This document shows positions 1 to 9,359 of a stretch of DNA of 64,000 nucleotides, piece after piece. Origin of the DNA: Cercis canadensis. Taxonomy: Eukaryota > Streptophyta > Magnoliopsida > Fabales > Fabaceae. Where the stretch lies: contig QAOA01005690.1 in the NCBI GenBank assembly GCA_003255065.1, forward strand, positions 240,477 through 304,476, written 5' to 3'. The notes under the pieces are model-generated. The model saw only the letters and a list, made by a program, of their open reading frames with translations. It ran no database searches and was not told the DNA's origin. How positions within the stretch are numbered: position 1 is the stretch's first letter; every line of letters begins with the position of its first letter. The translations under genes were made by a program, and so were the position numbers.

Positions 1-129
1 ATATCATCCTTGTTCATGGCAATTTGCATGACCAATTCAATAAACTTCAGAAACTTTCGAAAATAAATGTTGAATCAAAAACAAAAATTCCATCTCTATG
101 GGCCTATATATAACACATACTACTATACA

Positions 130-1812
130 TCAATCATCAACATTATTAGCTGCATTAGCAACAGCACGAGCATCATTAGCTTCATCAGCAAAAACAGCAC
201 AACCTCCGTCCAGAGCTCCATCTGGATTAGCTAAAGCAAACTGATATCTGTAAAGATAGAGGTTTCTTAGCAAGTGCCAATAAAGCAAAGAGGAAAACCA
301 AGAATAATCTTTATTCAAATTCAAGAGCAACAAAATAATACACCTTTATGTCAAGGCATTTTCAGTTTAAAGAAAACTATAATAGAGACATACCCAAGCA
401 TTTGATCAAAAGGGGCAGAAGAACTCGAGGAACCAGTAAGAGTGTTTGCAGGAAAAACAACATGACTCACATCGGCCACTCCATACGGATCTTTAGCATT
501 TGCATCAAAAACAGTAGGTCCATATCTGTAAAGATAGAGGTTTCTTAGCAAGTGTCAACAGCTAAAGGTTTTGGTCCAACCCAACTCTCTTGCATATCAG
601 CAAAACAAAAATAAAAGGAAATAATAATAAACATCAATACAAACTCTCCATCTGCTACCATATAGCCAAGACCAAGACACATCCAGTCACAGCACAAAAT
701 TACCATACAAAACAGAACCTACATAAGGAGATGAAGAGGCAAGACACAATACCAAAATTCTACTTCAAAAATTTCTTCAACCACAAATTGCAATTAGATA
801 GCACATCACTTAATGAAGCAACTTATTAAAAACAAATTGAACTAACATGGTTTCAACTCGATTTTAAACCAAGTCTTTCTACTGTACCCCAAAAACTTGA
901 TCCATAATACTTACAGCTTCAATTTCTGATCCTTCTCAATTGCAGTAATAGGCCTCTTTGAACTGACAGTCAGAGGCAGACCATTGAACTTTTCAGCCAC
1001 ACGAAATCGAACCGTGTTATGTCCAGTAGCAGCTGCCTGAAGAACACAAGGAATTGGCAGTCAAACTCATTGTATCATGGAGATGGGAGACATAGTGTCC
1101 ACATTTATGGATTCCAATAAGCACCAGTATCATTTAGTTGTCAAAGTAATCACTTTCATCATGTCTAGAGTATGTGTACATCAAAATTTCTAGCAAAATG
1201 TTAGTTCTAGAAACTTCTAAAACATGTAAAAAAACATATGAATACATGAAAAACAAAAATAAAGAACAAGAAAATCAGTGGTTGCTAGCAGACGTACTTC
1301 ACTCTCCGCCACCCTCCCCCTCTCTTTTTTTTCTCCCAAAACCCAGAGTAAAAGGAAACCTTGCTTGACATTTAAAATTCATACCAATCTTTGGAGAATA
1401 AAATATCCAAAATGAGAAACAAAATTGAGAATTTAGAAAATAAAATTTATCCGTGAAAGATCAAAAACCAAAGGAAACTTTTTTTTTTTTTTTGAAAACA
1501 AATTCATTGATTTCTATCCTTTTTTCGCTTTAATCACGTTTACCCCATAAATTATTCATTGAATTCAATATAAAGATAACCCTTTTCGGATTGGGACTAG
1601 AATTGAAGAACTTGGCGAACCTCGGTAGCAAAACAAGGACGCCTAGTAGATGTCGAACTGTGGAAGCTGGAGAATCCCTCGGCCGATTGCTTCTTCAGCA
1701 GTCCAACGAGGGTTTCAAAGACGGCCTTCGGGAAATCGCTTAGAACTTCGACGGCAGGTTGTTTCTCAGTCGAATCCTTGCGAGGGGATGCTTTGGCGGC
1801 AGCGGCCTCCAT
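130..1812 (-). CDS. Unrecognised modular repeat protein, family copy 1 (4 exons, 187 aa)
   Basis: I do not recognise this family. Model on the minus strand: exon 1 1812-1621, exon 2 1036-915, exon 3 525-394, exon 4 247-130, total 564 nt with no internal stop. Donors read GTTCGC, GTAAGT and GTATGT; acceptors are TTCTTCAG and CTTTACAG. The protein starts MEAAAAKASPRKDS, is Lys/Ser/Ala-rich at first, then has a segment containing TVSSKRPITAIEK, then VFDANAKDPYGVADVS, and ends in Ala/Asp/Asn-rich residues. Exons 3 and 4 both begin in the same phase, so exons can be added or lost without changing frame. It is the shortest of three paralogues here and lacks the long repeat exons. The start was chosen because all three copies share it and a TATA box lies 173 bp upstream. 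It may be expressed or a young pseudogene; the sequence cannot decide. Confidence 0.55.
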
Positions 1813-1984
1813 TTGAGCTGATTGGTGGGTTCAGTGTGAGGACTAGTTGAGACTCAAGAGAGAAACTAGAAAATCAAAAGAACAAGCTTGTGCTTTTCAG
1901 AACAGAGGAGAGTAACACGACGACAGAAAATGAGCGAAGAAGACGATTTTGGGCGTTAACGGCAGTCCGTGCGTATTTTACGTC

Positions 1985-1992
1985 TATTTATA
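1985..1992 (-). promoter_or_regulatory. TATA box of family copy 1
   Basis: TATAAATA on the minus strand, 173 bp before the ATG at 1812. The same sequence in the same CACTATAAATA context precedes copies 2 and 3, which supports it as the shared core promoter. Confidence 0.5.
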
Positions 1993-2009
1993 GTGCGATA
2001 TTAGTAATT

Positions 2010-3187
2010 ATGTACAAATGGGGATTCAATACTGCGTTTCATGGTTTTTTTTCTTTATTATTATTATAGGAGAATGGTGTTGGAACCTATAACCTTAATT
2101 CTTTTTTATTATCTCTAGACAAGTTATGTGTGTGTAGTTATTTGCTGGAATTTTATATTTAAGGAAACAAGGAAATGGAGTTTTCATTAAAGTGAAGATG
2201 AATAATCCTCATTCTTCTTCGCTTATACCTCAATTTTGGACTAAAATTTAACCAGGTAGAGAAAAAGGAGGATAATGTTACTTTCCTTTTTTGGACTAAA
2301 ATTGTATCATCTAAGATTTTTTAAAGTGACAGAATGTATTTTAAAGAGTAAAATATAGATATTTTAACACTTAGAATAAAAAATAAAATAATGAGATTTA
2401 AATTGGTTTAATGAACTCTTAAAAAGATTGAGGTCTCTAGAATATTTCTTATATCTCCCGCTAAAAAATTTAGTCATTTGATATCCTCAATTAAAAAATA
2501 TAGCTCTATCTACCTAATAATAAAAGAAAAAATTGAGATTTAACCATTATCATTACTAAATGTACTCTTAAGATAATAGATAATAAATAATAAATAATTT
2601 GAAATTAAAAACTTATTTATTATATCACAATAATTATTCAGTAGTGATAAATAAATTTTATTGGCAGCAATAAAATTTTATTAGAATTATATTTCTTGTA
2701 TTATTACTTGTTCAAATTTCTCACTAAAGCTAGCTTTATCTAATTTTAAATATATTATGTTTGCTAAGGAAATTTTTTACTACTAGTCCTTAAAATTCTT
2801 AAAATTTATAATAGGTAAAAAAAAAAAAATTCTTTGTCAACTTATTTTTATTTTTATTGTTGTTTTTGTTTTCTAGAGTAGAAAATAAAAAGGAGTGCAA
2901 GAACAAATAATTGGAATTTTTTTGTGCTTTTTTTTAATAGTTCTTATGTCATGGAAAAATATAATTATTCCTAAAAATTCTCCTAGAAAAAGGAAACTGT
3001 TGCTATAGTTATGTCACCTTAACCAAGCAACAATTTTAATGGAATTTTATCCAAAATTTATGTTTTATATTTTATTTACATAATTTTAAGAAAACACTTA
3101 TTTTTTAATAATAAAATATTTAATTATGATATACAAGGTGGATCCAAAAAGTATACAGAGGCAATACATGTGTACCAAGATGAACAA
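2010..3187. repeat. AT-rich spacer shared with other cassette copies
   Basis: No coding region is visible. Long stretches match 19,150-19,720 and 29,750-30,715 in the same order, including the segments around TTTTTGGACTAAAATTGTA and TTTATTATATCACAATAATT. It is cassette spacer upstream of the minus-strand family gene. A further copy of its middle part starts at about 14,421. Confidence 0.6.
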
Positions 3188-3196
3188 GATAAAAAT

Positions 3197-3652
3197 GGCT
3201 TTTTGACACAAATATTACATTGTGTAAAAGTATTTACCCAAATATTACAAGTTTTAAACTATTTACACAAATATTACACTTTTTAAAAATTCAAAAATTA
3301 AAAAAAAAAGATTTTCAAACACGTGGGACCCACTGGACACGCCGTGGGCCTCACGGCGCATCCCACACGGACACGCCGTGAGGCCAACGGCGTGTCCCAA
3401 TAAGACAAAATTCGTCACAGGGCCCACAACTCTGGAACAATTGATGAGTTTTGCTTATTAGGACATGCCGTGGGCCTCACGGCGTGTCCACGTGGGACAC
3501 GCCGTGTGTCCGGTGGGACCCACGTATCTGAAAATCTTTTTTTTTTTTTAATTTTTAAATTTTTAAAAAGTGTAATATTTGTGTAAATAGTTTAAAAGTT
3601 GTAATATTTAGGTAAATACTTTTACAAAATGTAATATTTGTGTCAAAAGGCC
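3197..3652. mobile_element. Palindromic Mutator-like MITE, 456 bp, 9-bp TSD
   Basis: The arms (about 3197-3417 and 3443-3652) are inverted copies, starting GGCTTTTTGACAC at the left and, read from the other strand, GGCCTTTTGACAC at the right. The 9-bp direct repeat GATAAAAAT flanks it at 3188-3196 and 3653-3661, the duplication length of Mutator-like elements. The inner arms are GC-rich with repeated ACGCCGTG motifs, unlike the AT-rich surroundings. No transposase is present, so it is non-autonomous. The paralogous site at 44,524-44,532 lacks the element and reads GATAAAGAT once. Confidence 0.85.
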
Positions 3653-3661
3653 GATAAAAAT

Positions 3662-5193
3662 CCTTAACAAAATTTTGATTTATTTTCTTTTACTTGGCGC
3701 AAAAATAACTTTGTACCTTCTAAATATTTGTCTTCCAAAAAATACCACGTTCTATTTCAAAAACATAGAGGTAGAGTGAAAGAGTTAAAAAGTGAGAGGA
3801 GATTCAATACACCCAACTCCAATAATGTGGTCACAATGACATTTTGCCACGTATTCTGACAAGTGATATCCATACCACTCATTGGCCCCCACATTTTTCA
3901 ATTCTTTTGCTCTTTTTAGGTCATTGACTGCTTTCCAGCCAGCAAAAGGGTTATACATATGGATTTTGTCAATGTGAGTATATATTTTCAGGAGCTTTTG
4001 GACCGCAAGCTGAAATCTATCAGCCGAAACACAAACTAAGGGAGCATTTGATAGATGCATTCCTTTTAATTTTTTGTGAATTTTAATTCAAAAAATTAAT
4101 ATTCTCAGTGTAAAATTTTTAAAAAATAAGATTTTTAGAATAATTTTAGAAATTCTTTTTTTTAATCAAAACTTTCCTATGGAGAGGATGAAAATCTTGG
4201 ATTCTTATGGCCAAAGTTTTTTTAGACATAAAAAAATAGATATACCCTTCATTAATCCTATAAGTATAATAATAATAATAAATATTTATTAATTATAAAA
4301 AGTAATTTTATTATTTTTTAGACTTAAAATAGATAATAGTATTTTTAGAAAAAAATTCTAAAATTCTCAAAAAAGTTGTATTAAGATTAAACGTGGAGAT
4401 AAAATATTTCCAAAAAATATTATCTAACATTTCTATAAATATTTAAAGTCAACTAAATACATTTGTAGCATTCTCAAAAAATATAATTCTCAAGAACCAA
4501 AAAAAAAAAAAAAAAATTCGTGATGGAATTGCTGGTGATGAGCTTACGTCTTTCACAATTGAAGATCTCAACTGTAACTCCAACCAAACATGCAATGCTA
4601 ACTATTATAGGATTTAGATTGAAAAAGCATAAGAGATTAATATCTGCAAGTCATCATATTTAAAAATCTTTATTAAAATTTATACGACACAGACCTCTTA
4701 AATTATATATTACAATCTACTCCCATAAATATAGGCATATAGCTAAGAAGATCCTCTCCTTATTGGAGATGAAATCAACGCGAAGGAAATATGGGGAGCA
4801 CCAAGATTTTAAAGAGGTAAATATAGTCAAAATCAGAAATATTAAAGGCTAATAGTACTATTAAATTCGTTTTTTATTATAATATAAACAAATTTTTTTT
4901 TGTTATAAATAAGTAGAGCTATTTTTCTTAATTGTGGATATATAGATATTATAATGTAATAATTATCGAGATATAATAATAGGTAGTTCTTAAATTAATA
5001 ATTATATATTAAGTATTATTTATTATTTGATGAGAGCATTTGTAAAGAATAATAATATGTAATAATCTCAACTATATTTACTTTTTTATGGAATAATCTT
5101 ATTTTTTCAAGGCTAGGATTTTTTTTTAGAGGTTTCTAGTATATGATATACCACACATCAAACACTAATAAGACACTTAAATGTGTAATTGAC
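3662..5193. repeat. Cassette spacer with a conserved 270-bp block
   Basis: Sequence from about 3,785 to 4,060 (around CCACGTATTCTGACAAGTG) recurs at 19,855-20,120 and 44,885-45,130. It is conserved in order but carries indels that shift every frame, so I do not call a protein. The remainder is AT-rich spacer matching 20,150-20,700, 22,250-22,740 and 45,230-45,930. The conserved block contains an ACGT core and an ATTGGCCC motif and could be an old promoter or exon remnant. Confidence 0.5.
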
Positions 5194-5202
5194 CAAAAAT
5201 GG

Positions 5203-5706
5203 GGTAAATTTATTAAAATAATGCAAGTAAAATAAATAAATACAAAAAAAAAGTTATTATTAAAATAATTTATTAAAATATGTCACTTTTGAATATTTTA
5301 TTTAGTTATCGATAAAAAGAGAAATGTTCAAATATTTTAACATTTTATATAAAGAAACACTAAAATATTTTAACATTTTATATAATGAAATATTGAATTA
5401 CACTCATTTGATTTTCAAAGTTGAGTTTTCTTAAAAAAAACTCAACTTTAAAAATCAAAGGAACATTTTATATATAAAAATACTAAAATAATTCAGCATT
5501 TTTTAAGATTTCGATGCAGTCTTTTGACTATTAAAACTCTATTTTTTTGTAATATTTTTTTAAATAAAATGCTATAATACAAAATAGTGTTTTATCTTTT
5601 ATTCTGTTGTTTAAATAAAATATTTAAAAGTGAAATATTTTGATAAATTATTTTAATAATAATCAGTATTTATTTATTATTTTTACATTATTTTAGTAAA
5701 TTGGCC
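5203..5706. mobile_element. Palindromic Mutator-like foldback element, 504 bp
   Basis: The two halves are inverted copies meeting in a perfect hairpin stem near 5,416-5,450 (AAAGTTGAGTTTT and its complement). The ends are GGTAAATTTATTAAAATAATG-like on both sides. The 9-bp duplication CAAAAATGG lies at 5194-5202 and 5707-5715. The paralogous site at 46,030-46,039 has a single CAAAAAATGG and no element. It is AT-rich with no coding capacity. Confidence 0.8.
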
Positions 5707-5903
5707 CAAAAATGGTCTCAGCCTCTCAGGTTTCTCGGTGCGCAAAAACAAACTCTGAATTTATATTATTAACCGGTAAGAAGATTATAATCACATAGAT
5801 AGCATTGATTGTGAATTGAGATGAATTGATGATAACTTACCTGAGCAGCAATTTCAATTTTGTCAATTCCTCAACTCGTTCCAGTTCCCCACCATCCTCC
5901 GAG

Positions 5904-6220
5904 TCACAACTCACTACCAACTCGATCCATGACTCGCCCGCCACCATGACTCTCCTCCCGCGTCCCCACCGGCGCGTAGTGCGGGTGCTCTACCTGGGAA
6001 CTGGAGGCGATGTTGAACGCCTGTGCCAGAAGAGATCCGATTAGAGTCACGAGACCGGCGAAGGGGAAAGTCCTTCCATGGGTGCTTGGACGCCGCTGGC
6101 AGTCGGAGAGTGCAGTGTACGCGTGCGGGAGAATGTGGACGAGGGATGTGGAGAGAATGACGCTGGCGGCGATGGTCTTGTCGTAGAGGGATTTTCCTTG
6201 GGGCTTTTGTGTAATTTCAC
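5904..6220 (-). pseudogene. ZIP-family metal transporter fragment, copy 1
   Basis: The minus-strand translation contains [35 protein letters not shown] and HYAPVG, matching early transmembrane segments and loop of plant ZIP transporters of the ZIP6/ZIP11 type, which carry Zn or other divalent metals across membranes. A one-base deletion and a one-base insertion lie on either side of the [12 protein letters not shown] stretch, so that part reads [12 protein letters not shown]. The next exon, intact in the other cassette copy at 46,159-46,221, is deleted here: a normal GTAAGT donor remains near 5,835-5,840 but almost no exon precedes it. This is a broken relic between the cassette spacer and the F-box gene. 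Confidence 0.7.
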
Positions 6221-6395
6221 TTGGCGGATACAATTATGAACTCCGCTTATTCCTGCCTGTCAATTGGATCCAATGGCCAATATGTGCCTATTGCTTTACG
6301 GTGGAACCCTTGAACCCCTTTTTTTTTTATTGTCGTTGCAAAAGAATATCACTTTAGTCTTGAGTTGAGAAACGTAACAGCAGATAAGGCCGACC

Positions 6396-6476
6396 ATGGC
6401 AAAAAAGAAGAAGCTGAGTTTAGCCCTAATCGATTAGCAAGAGCTACACCAGATTCGCGCTCATCGGTGGTTCCAG
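6396..6476 (+). pseudogene. Frameshifted upstream exon of F-box gene copy 1
   Basis: It aligns with 47,708-47,789. It has an ATG at 6396 and a GTAT donor at 6477, followed by an intron with a CTGCAG acceptor ending at 6785, just before the F-box reading frame. In the other copy this exon joins the F-box ORF in frame. Here one base is missing in the A-rich stretch after the ATG, so translation stops after about 13 codons. It would act as 5' UTR, with translation starting at 6794. Confidence 0.55.
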
Positions 6477-6793
6477 GTATCTTTTTCTGACCATCTGAGT
6501 ATAAGATTTCATCCTTAGTATGAAATCAAAACTAACGATTTTCATGGGCTTCAGGTCATATGCTTTGTTATGAACTGAGAATAAAACTTCATCCTTAGTA
6601 TGAAATGAAAGCTAATAATTTTTATGGGCTTTAACTCAGATGGTGATTTTCCTATTGCAAAATTGATTATTGATTTCAAAGGGTATATATGTATATAGAT
6701 TTCTTTATTACAATTGCGAATTCTGTCTAGTATTTTCAATTTGAAAGTCATTTCTTTTAAAGGAAATCGTCTCCCTTTTCTGCAGCAAATTCT

Positions 6794-8179
6794 ATGAAAA
6801 TGTTATTTTCAGCTATCGGCCAACTCCTCAGCTTCTTCATTAGAAACAAGCAGAAGCAGCTAATACAAGGAAAGGAAGAGCAAGGAAAACAAAGAAGCAA
6901 TTGGCAATATCTTCAACATGACGTGTTTCAATTAATTCTACAAAAGCTTCCCATGGCCGACTACATCCGAGTTGCTTCAGTATGCCCTCACTGGCGAACT
7001 TGTGTTACTAATGCAATTGCCAGCAATAGCTGCCTGTCCGGACTGCCGGTGCTTATGCTATTTTCACACACAATTCGCCATGATTTGGATCCTGGCTTCT
7101 TCAGCCTGAAAGACAGAACAGTATATTACCCCAAGAGACCACTGTACGGATGTGATGAGTGTTGTGTTGGTTCCGTTGATGGCTGGTTGATCATGGCTGA
7201 TGTCAATCTTTTGAGTCTCAATGCTCAGGCTGAGAGCGCCTTCACTGATTCCGATTCTTCACCATTCTTCTTTTGGAATCCAGTTTCAGATGCTAGAGTC
7301 ATGCTACCATCACAGTTGACCATTCCCTCTAGCTTGCGTGGCAGTAAATACTTGTTTCTGGTGGTGAAGGCATCCTCAGGGCCCAATTGCCCAGATTGTA
7401 TTGTGGCAGGTCAATTTATTGATTATGGCCACCTTGCATATTGCAGGCTTGCTGACAAGTCCTGGACTGTCATTGAAGCGCAGAAGGATTTGAAGATAAA
7501 GTTTTACGATATGCAAATCCTTGATGGCAAGTTATATGTTCTCACTCTAAGAGGTGAAAAATGGGATGTAGAATTGGATTCCATATTGGTTTATGACCTC
7601 CAAGGTCACAGTCCACCAACTGCCAAATTGTTAATTAGGCTTCAACATCAACTGTATTATTCCCCTCATGAAAACTTCTGGTGGGAACAGAACGGGTCTT
7701 TTCATGTGAATAATTCTGTTAGCTATTTTTTGGCAAGAGATCCTACCTCTGGAGATTTATTATTAATTTTTAAGGTTGCTGATGTTGTTTATCATTCTCA
7801 GTCTTTGCTAGAAGACCCTATGAACAACAAGAAGTTTGTTAGCCAGCCTAAAGAAAAAGAGTTCATTGTTTATAAGCTGGACATGAGCAGGGATGATGCT
7901 CGACTTGTAAAGGTTGATAATTTGGGAGATCGTATATTGTTTGCCACCTTTAGAGACAGCATGGTAATTCCCATCTCTTCCCTTAGTGGCCCCAAAGATT
8001 TGGTTAGAGGGAACTGCATCTACTTTGCTCACGCCTATCCATGCTTAGGACGACTATATAGGGGGTTTCAGGTTGTTCTTATGTTCTGTTTGACTGAGAA
8101 GAAAATCAAATATTTTCCTTTTTGTAATTCAGCAATTGGCACGTGGCCTACATGTGTGTGGTTCACGCCAACTTTTTAG
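6794..8179 (+). CDS. F-box protein with DUF295 (KIB1-4-type) domain, copy 1
   Basis: The protein has 461 residues. An F-box lies at about residues 37-77 (HDVFQLILQKLPMADYIRVA, then SVCPHWR), followed by a DUF295 beta-propeller-like region from about residue 85 to 440 (GSVDGWLIMAD, FFFWNPVSDARVMLPS, CIYFAHAYP). Family members are substrate-recognition subunits of SCF ubiquitin ligases; the target cannot be read from sequence. The frame is complete, and the length suits the family. A polypyrimidine tract and CTGCAG acceptor precede the start, and a matching upstream exon at 6396 is frameshifted, so the ATG at 6794 is the usable start. The second copy at 48,437 is almost identical. A TNL-derived LRR fragment begins about 20 bp after the stop. 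Confidence 0.88.
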   Translation: MKMLFSAIGQLLSFFIRNKQKQLIQGKEEQGKQRSNWQYLQHDVFQLILQKLPMADYIRVASVCPHWRTCVTNAIASNSCLSGLPVLMLFSHTIRHDLDPGFFSLKDRTVYYPKRPLYGCDECCVGSVDGWLIMADVNLLSLNAQAESAFTDSDSSPFFFWNPVSDARVMLPSQLTIPSSLRGSKYLFLVVKASSGPNCPDCIVAGQFIDYGHLAYCRLADKSWTVIEAQKDLKIKFYDMQILDGKLYVLTLRGEKWDVELDSILVYDLQGHSPPTAKLLIRLQHQLYYSPHENFWWEQNGSFHVNNSVSYFLARDPTSGDLLLIFKVADVVYHSQSLLEDPMNNKKFVSQPKEKEFIVYKLDMSRDDARLVKVDNLGDRILFATFRDSMVIPISSLSGPKDLVRGNCIYFAHAYPCLGRLYRGFQVVLMFCLTEKKIKYFPFCNSAIGTWPTCVWFTPTF

Positions 8180-8198
8180 TAATTTTGACAGGTAAATT

Positions 8199-9306
8199 TT
8201 GAAAGGATAAATCTTAGAGGCTGTACATGTATGCTTCATGTTTCCTCATCTATTTTCAACTTGAAATTTCCACTACACTTGATCTTGAGCAGTTTGGCCC
8301 AGGAAGTAGAATTATTGTGACATTTTGAGAAAAGGGAATTCTTAGTGAAGCTGATAAAATTTACGAGGTCAAGGAAATGGAGTTTCATCATGCTTTTCAG
8401 CTTTTCAGCATGAATGCCTTTAAACAAATCATCCCTCCAGCAGATTTTATCGTGCTATCAGAAAGGATTGTCAGTTACACCTAAGGCATTCCATTAGCTT
8501 TTGAGGTTTTGGGTTCCAGCTTATTTTGTAAATGTGTAGAAGAATGGGAAAGTGCATGACATTATTGTGTGAATTAGATGTCATGGAGAAGAAAATATTT
8601 CTGGACAGTGCATACTTTTATAAAGATGAGGATATAAACCGTGTGAAAATTCTACATGGTTGTAATTTATGTGCAGACAGAGGATTAATCACTCTTTCTA
8701 AGAAGTCTGTTATAACAATTTCTAGTGACAATACGTTCCTAATGCATGATTTGAAGCAATTGTTTATGAAGAATCTGATGTCCCTACAGAATGTAGTTGG
8801 TGATGGGATCCTCATGTTATCTGTCATATATTTGGGTTCAAGTTTTATTGGGTAAAGGATCTTCATATATTGCACTTTTTTATTCCTTTCATCCTGTTTT
8901 CTTATATTTTCTAACAGTAGCAAATAAAACTGCCCCTTGTATTTTTATATATAATGTTTATTTCGTCTGATATCATTACATGCCAAAATATGTGCTTGCC
9001 AGGGTACTTGTATTATGGAAGGCATGCCTCTGGATATCCAAAATTGAAGATGTATACCCACACCCTGATGTTTTCTATGCGATGAATACCTTAAGACTTC
9101 TTAAATTTCATGATTCACATAATGAGAGATGCAAGGTGCACCTTTCTAATGGTCTTTAATATCTGTCTTATCAACTAAGACTGGGAGCAATACCCTCTGA
9201 AATCCTTGCCATCTACATACTCCCCAGAGAACCTTATTGAACTTAACTTGTTCCGTAGTCGCATTGAAAAGCTTTGGGATGGCGTCATGCAATGTCTGAG
9301 CAACTC
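8199..9306 (+). pseudogene. Degraded TNL (NBS-LRR) fragments behind F-box copy 1
   Basis: The block contains scrambled pieces also found in the fuller TNL relic that follows. They are an LRR snippet (8,199-8,275, matching 11,469-11,545), an NB-ARC piece with the FGPGSR motif (about 8,287-8,520), an ARC2-like piece (8,530-8,855), and the LRR-start exon (about 9,000-9,290) with the typical DWEQYPLKSLPSTYS and IEKLWDG motifs. Stops and frameshifts interrupt every piece. The order shows rearrangement as well as point decay. The functional family would be intracellular immune receptors. Confidence 0.75.
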
Positions 9307-9359
9307 ATTTATGTTTACAGTCAAATATAGAGTGAATTAAAAAGTTTCCAAAAAGTTAT

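Noticed and set aside
3785..4060. 91-codon minus-strand frame in the conserved spacer block
   Set aside because: The block recurs at 19,855 and 44,885, but the frame is broken differently in each copy and resembles no family.
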